DNA of 64,000 nt. It comes from Sneathia sanguinegens (GTDB lineage Bacteria; Fusobacteriota; Fusobacteriia; Fusobacteriales; Leptotrichiaceae). The position numbers and the translations under genes are program-made. Under the pieces are notes generated by a model, which was not told the origin of the DNA, searched no databases, and saw only the letters and a list, made by a program, of their open reading frames with translations. The stretch lies in NCBI RefSeq assembly GCF_042033325.1, contig NZ_CP160095.1. One strand, 5' to 3'. Shown here one piece after another: positions 43,682 to 50,783 of the stretch (position 1 is the first letter of the stretch; the number at the start of each line of letters is the position of its first letter).

Positions 43682-43726
43682 AAAATAAAAAAAACTTCTA
43701 ATAATTTCTTTTTATTAGAAGTTTTA
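43682..43726 (-). terminator. Terminator after the metal-binding protein gene
   Basis: A 14-bp stem (43692-43705 with 43713-43726, loop TTTCTTT) is followed on the minus strand by a long T-rich run, 13 bases after the stop codon. Confidence 0.92.
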
Positions 43727-43738
43727 TTATATTCTTGC

Positions 43739-44608
43739 TTATTTACTAACTTTCAAAATTGCATTTGCTACAGTATTCATATTTTCAAGTAAAGCTTTTT
43801 CAAATGCTTCTTTTCTATAAGAACCATTAGTCATATGATTTAAATTAGCAACATATACTCCAGTTTCTCTATAAATTACATTAGCTAATTTATGATTTGA
43901 TACTTTTTCATCAAATAATAGTCTAACTCCTCTTTGTTTCATCTTCTTTATTGCTAATTTTGCATCAGCTAAACTTGGGCTTTGTACATATGAAGGTTCA
44001 ACAACTGCTGATACACTCAAACCAAATTCATTTAATAAATAGTCATAACCTCCATGTGTAGTTGCAATTTTAATATTTCTAGATTTTCCTCTAACCTTTC
44101 TTAATGCTTCTGCCTTTATAGCTCTTAATTTTGCACTATATCTAAGTGCATTTTGTCTGTAATATCCAGCATTTTTTCTATCTATTTTTCCTAATTCTTG
44201 AGCTATATAATTAACTTGTTGTATACTTTGAGTTACTGAAATAAATGTATGTGGATTTACAACATTACCATTTCTTTGTCCTGCTACACGCATAAGTGTA
44301 GTTCTACTATTTGCATTTATAACTGGAATATTTTTATGAGCTGCTTTCAACATACTTTTCAAGAACATATCATGCCCTACACCATTTGCAACAACTACAT
44401 TAACACTTGTAAGTTTTTTTACATCTTGTGCAGTTGCATCATAAGTATGTGCATTAACATTTGCAGGTACCAAAGGTACTACATCCATTTTATCTCCAAC
44501 TATATTTGATACAAAACAATAATATGGTAACATAGTTATACCAACCCTTAATTTTGAAAAGCTAGTAAAACTTATTAACATAAATAAATAAACTAAAATT
44601 TTCTTCAT
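43739..44608 (-). CDS. Periplasmic metal-binding protein, ZnuA/TroA-like
   Basis: Cluster A-I solute-binding protein, 289 residues, of the Zn/Mn ABC importer family. A signal peptide (MKKILVYLFMLISFTSFS) lacks a lipobox, so it should be free in the periplasm. The metal ligands fit: His54 (NAHTYDATAQD), His120 (NPHTFIS), His185 (ATTHGGYDYLL), and Glu/Asp around 233-234 (LFDEKVSN). A His/Asp-rich loop as in classical ZnuA is not seen. ATG at 44608 follows GAGGTG by 6 bases. No permease or ATPase is adjacent; it is transcribed alone between its own promoter and terminator. Zinc or manganese is likely. Confidence 0.88.
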   Translation of the reverse strand: MKKILVYLFMLISFTSFSKLRVGITMLPYYCFVSNIVGDKMDVVPLVPANVNAHTYDATAQDVKKLTSVNVVVANGVGHDMFLKSMLKAAHKNIPVINANSRTTLMRVAGQRNGNVVNPHTFISVTQSIQQVNYIAQELGKIDRKNAGYYRQNALRYSAKLRAIKAEALRKVRGKSRNIKIATTHGGYDYLLNEFGLSVSAVVEPSYVQSPSLADAKLAIKKMKQRGVRLLFDEKVSNHKLANVIYRETGVYVANLNHMTNGSYRKEAFEKALLENMNTVANAILKVSK

Positions 44609-44627
44609 TCTAAACACCTCTTTTTTT

Positions 44628-44656
44628 ATACTAACACCATAATATATTTTTTTCAA
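44628..44656 (-). promoter_or_regulatory. Promoter of the metal-binding protein gene
   Basis: TTGAAA (44651-44656) and TAGTAT (44628-44633) have a 17-base spacer on the minus strand. No clear Zur or Fur box was recognised in the divergent region (44609-44819). Confidence 0.55.
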
Positions 44657-44764
44657 CACTATGTATTCAGTTCAACAAATAAATTGATACTACAACCAAC
44701 CTTTTTTACTATATTTTTAATATATTCATTTTTTTCAGTTATTTTTTTTAAAAAATTCTTAAAT

Positions 44765-44794
44765 TTGACAAGATATATTATTTAGTGTTACAAT
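44765..44794 (+). promoter_or_regulatory. Promoter of the thioesterase-typA genes
   Basis: TTGACA (44765-44770) and TACAAT (44789-44794) are 18 bases apart, 26 bases before the start codon. Confidence 0.7.
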
Positions 44795-44819
44795 TTTATT
44801 TGAATGAAAGGTGATAAAT

Positions 44820-45233
44820 ATGAAAAAAATATTAGTTAATTCGAGCTTAAAAAAAGAAATGATAGTAAAAGAAAAAGATTTAGCTTCTATTTGGGGTTCT
44901 GGGAAAGCTAGAGTCTATGCAACACCTTGTATGATAGCTTTCATGGAACTAACTTCCACTGAATTAATAGATCAATTTCTTGAAAATGATGAAATTACTG
45001 TTGGAACTATGGTTAATATTAAACATTTAAAGGCTAGTCCCCTAGGCTCTAAAATTACCTGTGTTTCAAAAATAATTGAAGTTAATTCAAAGGCTATAAC
45101 TTTAGAAGTTAAATGCTATATGAATGATGACATTTTAATTGGTGTTGGAACTCATGGAAGATATGTCGTTGAAAAAGAAAAATTTGAAAAAAAATGTTAT
45201 GAAATAAATAAAGGAGACTTATGCAAAAAATAA
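44820..45233 (+). CDS. Hot-dog fold thioesterase, FlK-like
   Basis: 137-residue single-domain hot-dog protein similar to fluoroacetyl-CoA thioesterase FlK and related acyl-CoA thioesterases: VYATPCMIAFMELTSTELI near 33-50 (the Thr/Glu active region), TVGTMVNIKHLKASPLGSKIT near 62-82, and GVGTHGRYVVEKEKF with the catalytic-type His near 120. ATG at 44820 is 6 bases after AAAGGTG; the GTG at 44811 is that box. It overlaps typA by 13 bases. FlK-like proteins mostly act on metabolic acyl-CoAs; fluoroacetate resistance is not implied. Confidence 0.85.
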   Translation: MKKILVNSSLKKEMIVKEKDLASIWGSGKARVYATPCMIAFMELTSTELIDQFLENDEITVGTMVNIKHLKASPLGSKITCVSKIIEVNSKAITLEVKCYMNDDILIGVGTHGRYVVEKEKFEKKCYEINKGDLCKK

Positions 45234-47044
45234 AGAACATAGCTATAATTGCCCATGTTGATCATGGAAAAACTACTTTAGTAGATGCCTTACTTAAACA
45301 ATCTGGTACTTTTTCAGCTCATCAAAAAGTTGAAGAAAGAATTATGGATAGTAATGACCTTGAAAAGGAAAGAGGTATCACAATATTTTCTAAAAATGCT
45401 TCTATACATTATAAGGATTATAAAATAAATATAGTTGATACACCAGGACATGCTGATTTTGGTGGTGAAGTACAAAGAATATTAAAAATGGTTGATTCTG
45501 TTTTACTTTTAGTTGATGCTTTTGAAGGTGTTATGCCACAAACAAAATATGTATTAAAACAAGCTTTAGATCATGGTTTATGCCCTATAGTTGTTATTAA
45601 TAAAATTGATAGACCTCATTGTACACCAGAAGAAATTGTAAATAATGTCTTTGACTTATTTGTCGAATTAGGTGCAAATGAAAAACAATTAGACTTCCCT
45701 ATTGTATACACAAGTGCAAAAAATGGAATAGCAAAATTAGACTTAAAAAGCGATACAAGCGATATGAAAGACTTATTTGAAACTATACTTAAATATGCAC
45801 CAGATCCTCAAGGTGACCCTAATGAACCACTTCAAATGCAAATAATGAATACCGAATATGATGACTATGTTGGAAAATTAGGTACAGGTAGAGTGTATAA
45901 TGGTAGCATTTCTCGTAATCAAGAAGTTGTTGTAATAAAAAGAGATGGATCAAATGTAAAAGCAAAAATTGGTAGAATTTATACTTATGAGGGGCTTAAA
46001 AAAGTTGAAACTGAAATTGCTTATTCTGGAGATATAATAACAATTGCAGGTATAGATCATATTGATATAGGAGAAACTATCTGTGATAAGGATAATATTA
46101 AAGCCTTACCTCTAATTGAAATTGATGAACCAACTTTATCTATGACTTTTATGGTTAACTCATCACCATTTGCTGGTCGTGATGGTAAATATATTACTTC
46201 AAGAAATATATTAGAAAGACTTGAAAAAGAAGTTAGTCATAATGTAAGTATGCGTCTTGAAACTACAAATAGTCCTGATGCCTTTATTGTAAAGGGTCGT
46301 GGTGAATTACAATTATCTATATTACTTGAAAATATGAGAAGAGAGGGTTATGAAGTAGCTGTTTCAAGACCAAAAGTTATTTTCAAGCAAAAAGATGGTG
46401 TAAAATTAGAACCTATAGAACTTGTAACTGTTGATGTTGCAAATGATTTTTCAGGTGTTGTAATTGAAAAATTAGGTCTTAGAAAAGGTGAATTACTAAG
46501 TATGACACCTGGTAATGATGGTTATACTAGACTTGAATTTAAAGTTCCTTCTCGTGGTTTATTAGGTTTCACAAATGAATTTTTAACTGAAACAAAGGGA
46601 ACTGGTATACTTAATCATACTTTCTTAGAATATGAAAAGTACAAAGGTGATATTGTAACAGGTAAAAAAGGTGCTTTAATAGCAATTGAAGCTGGTACTT
46701 GTTATGCTTATGCACTTAATAATTTACAACCTCGTGGTATTCTATTTGTTGAACCCGGTGATGAAGTTTACGAAGGTATGATAGTTGGTGAACATACTAA
46801 GGATAATGATTTAGTTGTAAATACTTGTAAGAGTAAAAAATTAACAAATATGCGTGCTGCTGGTTCAGATGACAATGTTAATTTAGCACCAGCTAAAAAA
46901 TTCACCTTAGAACTTGCACTTGAATATATTTCAGATGATGAATTGGTAGAAATAACTCCTAATTCATTAAGACTTAGAAAATTAGTTCTATCTGAATTGG
47001 AAAGAAGAAAACAAAGAAATCAATTAAGTAGAGAAGAAAAATAA
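45221..47044 (+). CDS. typA: Translational GTPase TypA/BipA
   Basis: 607-residue ribosome-binding GTPase involved in stress adaptation and large-subunit assembly. G1 AHVDHGKTT at 11-19, switch ERGITIFSKNASI, G3 DTPGHADF near 73, G4 NKID near 128, and the BipA-specific C-terminal region with GRGELQLSILLENMRREGYE and NMRAAGSDDNVNLAPAKKFTLELALEYI. AAAGGAG precedes ATG. Cotranscribed with the thioesterase gene. Confidence 0.97.
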   Translation: MQKIKNIAIIAHVDHGKTTLVDALLKQSGTFSAHQKVEERIMDSNDLEKERGITIFSKNASIHYKDYKINIVDTPGHADFGGEVQRILKMVDSVLLLVDAFEGVMPQTKYVLKQALDHGLCPIVVINKIDRPHCTPEEIVNNVFDLFVELGANEKQLDFPIVYTSAKNGIAKLDLKSDTSDMKDLFETILKYAPDPQGDPNEPLQMQIMNTEYDDYVGKLGTGRVYNGSISRNQEVVVIKRDGSNVKAKIGRIYTYEGLKKVETEIAYSGDIITIAGIDHIDIGETICDKDNIKALPLIEIDEPTLSMTFMVNSSPFAGRDGKYITSRNILERLEKEVSHNVSMRLETTNSPDAFIVKGRGELQLSILLENMRREGYEVAVSRPKVIFKQKDGVKLEPIELVTVDVANDFSGVVIEKLGLRKGELLSMTPGNDGYTRLEFKVPSRGLLGFTNEFLTETKGTGILNHTFLEYEKYKGDIVTGKKGALIAIEAGTCYAYALNNLQPRGILFVEPGDEVYEGMIVGEHTKDNDLVVNTCKSKKLTNMRAAGSDDNVNLAPAKKFTLELALEYISDDELVEITPNSLRLRKLVLSELERRKQRNQLSREEK

Positions 47045-47046
47045 AT

Positions 47047-47078
47047 AAAAAAATAGAACTTTTAGTTCTATTTTTTTT
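47047..47078 (+). terminator. Bidirectional terminator between typA and the CorC-like gene
   Basis: A stem of 9 bp or more (47051-47059 with 47065-47073, loop TTTTA) with flanking A and T runs serves typA on the plus strand and the converging gene (stop at 47068) on the minus strand. Confidence 0.85.
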
Positions 47079-48342
47079 CTTTACAAATAACTAATATTTT
47101 TTGAATTTTCTTATTCTTAACTTTTAATACTCTAAAACAAGTATCATCAATATAAATATCATCAATTTTAGCATTATCTTTCGGTATGTATGCAATCTTT
47201 TCTATTATTAAGCCCCCAACCGAATCATAATATTCTGAACTGAAATTTGTTTTAAGAAAATCATTTAAATCATTTATTGATAAATCTCCATTAACTATAT
47301 ACTTATTTTTACCTATTTCAACTATATTGTATAAATTTTTGTCATATTCATCTGTAATATCCCCAACAAGTTCTTCAAGTAAGTCTTCAAGAGTAACAAT
47401 ACCAGATACTCCACCATATTCATCTATTAAAATAGCCATATGGTTATGATTATTTTTCATTTCTAAAAATAGTTCACTAATTTTTTTTGTATCTGGAACA
47501 AAATATGCCTTTTTCATTACCTTGTCTACAGTAATATTTTTATCTTCTAAAAGCAATAAGTCTTTTATATGTAAAATACCTATAACATTATCCAAGTCTT
47601 CATCATATATTGGTACTCTTGAATAAGTTGTTATATTATCATATTTCAATAAATTTGAAACTATTTCATTTTTTTGTATAGCAAATATATTAGGTCTTGG
47701 TATCATAACCTCTCTTGCTAGTAGCTCATCAAAATCAATAACATTTTCTATTATTTCTTTTTCTGGCTTTTCAAGATTAGTACCAGAATTAATTACAGCT
47801 ATCATTTCATCCTTACTTAAATTATCATTTTCTTTATTATTTCTAAAGCCTAATATAAATACAACAGCATTTGTTGATATTGTTAATATAAATATAATTG
47901 GTGTAAAAATAATTGAAAAAATATTTAAAATTTTCACCAATACCAGAGAAATTTCAACTGATTTTTGTAAACCTATTCTTTTTGGAACTAATTCTCCTAA
48001 TACTAGGGAAACATATGATAAAACTAAGGTTACAATTATAACTGAAATTTGACTAGCATAGGGTATATTAATCAATAAACTTTCAAGTTTATTAGACAAA
48101 CTCAGTGCCGCTGATGCTGAAGCGAAAAAATTAGACAAAGTTATTGCTACTTGAATAGTAGACAATAATTTACTAGGTGCTTCTATCATATTTAAAAGTA
48201 ATTTAGCCCTTTTATCTTTTTTTTCAACTAAAGCTAGAATTTTATTCTTATTAACAGAAAATATTGCAATTTCTGCACAAGAAAAAAAAGCATTAATTAA
48301 TATTAAAATAAATATTAATAACAATTTGGGCAATATGTCCAA
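47068..48342 (-). CDS. CNNM/CBS/CorC-domain membrane protein (HlyC/CorC family)
   Basis: 424 residues. A DUF21/CNNM membrane domain (1-190; FSCAEIAIFSVNKNKILALVEK and SYVSLVLGELVPKRIGLQ) precedes a CBS pair (about 205-325; VMIPRPNIFAIQ, RVPIYDEDLDNVIGILHIKDLL, HNHMAILIDEYGGVSGIVTLEDLLEELVGDI) and a C-terminal CorC_HlyC domain (YIVNGDLSINDLNDFLKTNF). Such proteins transport or regulate Mg2+ or Co2+; the old label hemolysin is not supported. TTG is the probable start, 7 bases after GGAGG. Confidence 0.93.
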   Translation of the reverse strand: MDILPKLLLIFILILINAFFSCAEIAIFSVNKNKILALVEKKDKRAKLLLNMIEAPSKLLSTIQVAITLSNFFASASAALSLSNKLESLLINIPYASQISVIIVTLVLSYVSLVLGELVPKRIGLQKSVEISLVLVKILNIFSIIFTPIIFILTISTNAVVFILGFRNNKENDNLSKDEMIAVINSGTNLEKPEKEIIENVIDFDELLAREVMIPRPNIFAIQKNEIVSNLLKYDNITTYSRVPIYDEDLDNVIGILHIKDLLLLEDKNITVDKVMKKAYFVPDTKKISELFLEMKNNHNHMAILIDEYGGVSGIVTLEDLLEELVGDITDEYDKNLYNIVEIGKNKYIVNGDLSINDLNDFLKTNFSSEYYDSVGGLIIEKIAYIPKDNAKIDDIYIDDTCFRVLKVKNKKIQKILVICKEKK

Positions 48343-48360
48343 TTCAATACCTCCATGTTA

Positions 48361-48390
48361 TAATAAAGAGTGTTTTAAACAAACACTCTT
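48361..48390 (-). terminator. Hairpin after rplA, probable terminator
   Basis: A perfect 10-bp stem AAGAGTGTTT/AAACACTCTT (48366-48375 with 48381-48390) with a 5-base loop follows rplA by 12 bases. The downstream T-run on the minus strand is interrupted (TTTATTATAA). Confidence 0.75.
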
Positions 48391-48402
48391 CAACTTTATA
48401 TA

Positions 48403-49110
48403 CTATTTAGTTACATATGAACTTACTAATAATGGATCTATCTTTATTCCAGGTCCCATTGTTAATGAAATAGCAACTGTTCTTAAATATTGTCCTTTTG
48501 AAGTTGCTGGTTTTAATTTAATAATTTGACCTAAAGCAACTTTGAAATTTTCAACAACCTTTTCTTTTTCAAAATCAACTTTTCCTAATGGTAAATGTAT
48601 TGATCCTAATTTATCTACTTTAAATGCAACTTTTCCTTTTTTAAATTCTTCAACAGTTTTAGTTATATCAGTTGTAACTGTTCCAGATTTTGGATTAGGC
48701 ATTAAACCTTTTGTTCCTAAAATTTTTCCTAATCTTCCTAATTTAGGCATCATGTCTGGTGTAGCTATAACTAAGTCAAAATCAAACCATCCTTGTTGAA
48801 TTTTCGCAATATATTCATCATCACCAGCATATGTTGCACCAGCTTGAAGAGCTTTTTCAATATTTTCTCCACTTGTAATAGCAAGTATCTTAATCTTTTT
48901 ACCTGTTCCATTAGGTAATACTACTGTACCTCTTACTTGTTGATCAGCATGTCTTGGATCTACTCCTAATTTAACTGCTAATTCAACTGTTTCAACAAAT
49001 TTAGCACTCTTTGTTTCAAATAATAAGTCTAATGCTTCTTCTGGTGTATATATCTTTAATTTATCTACTTTTTGAGAAATTTCATTATATCTTTTTCCTC
49101 TTTTTGCCAT
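48403..49110 (-). CDS. rplA: 50S ribosomal protein L1
   Basis: 235-residue L1, binds 23S rRNA at the L1 stalk. MAKRGKRYNEISQKVDKLKIY at the start, VKLGVDPRHADQQVRGTVVLPNGTGK near 45-70, and the late VAISLTMGPGIKIDPLLV are all standard. Last gene of the rpmG-secE-nusG-rplK cluster. A GTGG..CCAC leader hairpin lies just upstream. Confidence 0.98.
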   Translation of the reverse strand: MAKRGKRYNEISQKVDKLKIYTPEEALDLLFETKSAKFVETVELAVKLGVDPRHADQQVRGTVVLPNGTGKKIKILAITSGENIEKALQAGATYAGDDEYIAKIQQGWFDFDLVIATPDMMPKLGRLGKILGTKGLMPNPKSGTVTTDITKTVEEFKKGKVAFKVDKLGSIHLPLGKVDFEKEKVVENFKVALGQIIKLKPATSKGQYLRTVAISLTMGPGIKIDPLLVSSYVTK

Positions 49111-49127
49111 TTAATTAATCCTCCTCT

Positions 49128-49152
49128 GTGGTCATTGGTAAACACCTTCCAC
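49128..49152 (-). promoter_or_regulatory. Leader hairpin upstream of rplA
   Basis: In the mRNA, GTGGAAGGTGTTTACCAATGACCAC forms GTGG/CCAC arms (49149-49152 with 49128-49131) and an inner GGT/ACC pairing, placed 5 bases before the rplA ribosome site AGGAGG. A similar element precedes rplK. Such GTGG..CCAC leaders are common before ribosomal protein genes and may be involved in autogenous control; this is inferred. Confidence 0.45.
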
Positions 49153-49159
49153 TAATTTA

Positions 49160-49588
49160 TTAATCTTGTACTTTAATTCCCATACTTCTTGCTGAACCTG
49201 CTATAATATTCATTGCTTTTTCTACATTACTTGCATTCAAATCAGGCATCTTTAATTCAGCTATTTCTTTTAATTGTGCTTTAGTAACTGTTCCAGCAAC
49301 TTCTTTTTTAGAATTATGAGCTCCTTTTTCTACCTTAGCAGCTTTCTTTAATAAATCTGATGCTGGTGGAGTTTTTAAAACAAATGTAAAACTTCTATCT
49401 GAATAAATTGTTATTTCTACTGGAATTATATATCCCATTTTATCTTGTGTTTGTGCATTAAATGCTTTACAAAATTCTGGTATATTTATCCCCTTAGGTC
49501 CTAATGCAGATCCTACTGGTGGAGCTGGATTAGCCTTTCCTGCACTTATTTGTAATTTAACTGTACCTATAACTTCTTTTTTAGCCAT
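49160..49588 (-). CDS. rplK: 50S ribosomal protein L11
   Basis: 142-residue L11, part of the GTPase-associated centre. KLQISAGKANPAPPVGSALGPKGINIPEFCKAFN at the N-terminus (read from residue 10) and FVLKTPPASDLLKKAAK are diagnostic, as is the C-terminal NIIAGSARSMGIKVQD. ATG at 49588 gives the normal family length; an in-frame ATG at 49630 would add 14 residues and lies before the GGAGG box. Confidence 0.98.
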   Translation of the reverse strand: MAKKEVIGTVKLQISAGKANPAPPVGSALGPKGINIPEFCKAFNAQTQDKMGYIIPVEITIYSDRSFTFVLKTPPASDLLKKAAKVEKGAHNSKKEVAGTVTKAQLKEIAELKMPDLNASNVEKAMNIIAGSARSMGIKVQD

Positions 49589-49606
49589 TTTAAAATTTCC
49601 TCCTTT

Positions 49607-49630
49607 GTGGTAATTGAAATATTCTCCCAC
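49607..49630 (-). promoter_or_regulatory. Leader hairpin upstream of rplK
   Basis: GTGG (49627-49630) and CCAC (49607-49610) can pair across 16 bases in the mRNA, just before AAAGGAGG. Same layout as the element before rplA. Biological role inferred only from position and likeness. Confidence 0.4.
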
Positions 49631-49636
49631 TCAATT

Positions 49637-50206
49637 TTACTTTTTAATTTGTTCAACTTTCAAAATAGGTTTAGCTTTCCCGTTAAGAGTTGAAAGCATT
49701 ACTTCTTCTTTATCCTTATATATTTCAAGAATAGTTCCTACATTTCCTAGATAATCACCATCTATTATATCCACTATATCACCAATTTTTAATTTACTAA
49801 TTTTTTCTGATGGCATAACAACAGTGGTTTTTACCCTTTGCATTATTCTTTCTACTTCTTCGTCAGACATTGGTATGGGATCAGAACCTACACCAACAAA
49901 ACCTGTAACACCATTTGTATTACGGACAGCATACCAAGCTTCACTATCTACATGATAATTAAGAGCTGTTCCTGTTTCTTCTATGTTTGTTCTCATTTCT
50001 ACCATTACATAACTTGGAAATAATTTTCTATAAGTAATAACTTTTTTTCCTCTTTTTTCTTCTTCTACTTCTTCTTCGGGAACAAAAATTCTAAATACCC
50101 TATCTAACATATCCAAAGATTTTACTCTATTTTTCAAATCATCTCTAACCTTTTTTTCATAACCAGAATATGTATAAATCAAATACCATTTATTTACAAA
50201 TTCCAT
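49637..50206 (-). CDS. nusG: Transcription termination/antitermination factor NusG
   Basis: 189-residue NusG. The NGN domain carries WYLIYTYSGYEKKVRDDLKNRV and FPSYVMVEM; the KOW domain ends with IGDIVDIIDGDYLGNVGTILEIYKDKEEVMLSTL. A short insertion of beta residues sits between them (about 75-110, NYHVDSEAWYAVRNTNGVTGFVG is the normal NGN end). Ribosome site AGAGGTG. Located between secE and rplK as in most bacteria. Confidence 0.97.
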   Translation of the reverse strand: MEFVNKWYLIYTYSGYEKKVRDDLKNRVKSLDMLDRVFRIFVPEEEVEEEKRGKKVITYRKLFPSYVMVEMRTNIEETGTALNYHVDSEAWYAVRNTNGVTGFVGVGSDPIPMSDEEVERIMQRVKTTVVMPSEKISKLKIGDIVDIIDGDYLGNVGTILEIYKDKEEVMLSTLNGKAKPILKVEQIKK

Positions 50207-50217
50207 TTATTCCACCT

Positions 50218-50427
50218 CTATTTTAAAACACTTGATAATATACTTGTGATTCTTGTCATGATAATGTTAAATGCAAAATCAAATAAGATTATCATTATTG
50301 CAATAAAAGCAGTAATTAATAAAACTATTATGGTAACTTGTATAACTTCAGGCACACTTGCCCATGTTACCTTTTTATATTCACTTACTATTCTTAAAAA
50401 AAGATTTTTTTTCTTCTCATCTTTCAT
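50218..50427 (-). CDS. secE: Preprotein translocase subunit SecE
   Basis: 69-residue SecE with one C-terminal membrane helix. The conserved FLRIVSEYKKVTWASVPEVIQVTIIV amphipathic and hinge segment is clear. Forms the SecYEG channel with SecG (60897 in this window). Precedes nusG by 11 bases and follows a tRNA-Trp gene. Confidence 0.95.
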   Translation of the reverse strand: MKDEKKKNLFLRIVSEYKKVTWASVPEVIQVTIIVLLITAFIAIMIILFDFAFNIIMTRITSILSSVLK

Positions 50428-50450
50428 AAATTGTCTCCATATAATAAAAA

Positions 50451-50526
50451 TGGCAGGTCAGATAGGACTCGAACCTACAACACTCGGTTTTGGAGACCGA
50501 TGCTCTACCAATTGAACTACTGACCT
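50451..50526 (-). tRNA. tRNA-Trp (CCA anticodon)
   Basis: A 76-base cloverleaf including an encoded CCA end. Acceptor AGGTCAG/CTGACCT, D-arm GTTC..GAGC, anticodon arm TCGGT-CTCCAAA-ACCGA, T-arm GTAGG-TTCGAGT-CCTAT, discriminator G. Sits between rpmG and secE, the usual place in this cluster. Confidence 0.97.
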
Positions 50527-50535
50527 AATTAACTA

Positions 50536-50685
50536 CTACTTAACTTCTCTATATAGAGTGTATTTCTTTAAAACTGGATTATACTTTCTTAATTCCAATC
50601 TTTCTGGATGTGTTTTTTTGTTTTTAGTTGTAACATAATGTCTTAACTTTGTTTCTGTGCATTCCAAAATTACTTGTACTCTCAT
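50536..50685 (-). CDS. rpmG: 50S ribosomal protein L33
   Basis: 49-residue L33. MRVQVILECTETKLRHYVTT opens the protein, then NKKTHPERLELRKYNPVLKKYTL. The ATG at 50685 follows GGGAGG; longer in-frame extension to 50778 has no ribosome site and would include the promoter. The paired cysteines of zinc-type L33 are absent except for one (ECTET), so this is the zinc-independent-like form. First gene of the secE-nusG cluster. Confidence 0.95.
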   Translation of the reverse strand: MRVQVILECTETKLRHYVTTKNKKTHPERLELRKYNPVLKKYTLYREVK

Positions 50686-50749
50686 TTTTTTATTCCTCCC
50701 AATCAAATTATTTGTATTGGTAATACAGATGTTGCCTAAACAACAAGTA

Positions 50750-50778
50750 ATAGTAACATATATAACCAATATTGTCAA
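50750..50778 (-). promoter_or_regulatory. Promoter of the rpmG-tRNA-Trp-secE-nusG-rplKA operon
   Basis: TTGACA (50773-50778) and TACTAT (50750-50755) are 17 bases apart on the minus strand. It begins only 6 bases past the stop of the His-rich protein gene, for which no separate terminator was found. Confidence 0.75.
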
Positions 50779-50783
50779 GCAGT

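Noticed and set aside
44820..45233. Fluoroacetate resistance gene
   Set aside because: The hot-dog thioesterase is FlK-like in sequence pattern, but related proteins act on ordinary acyl-CoAs and nothing nearby points to fluoroacetate.
47068..48342. Hemolysin
   Set aside because: The HlyC/CorC label is historical; CNNM, CBS and CorC domains indicate divalent-cation handling.
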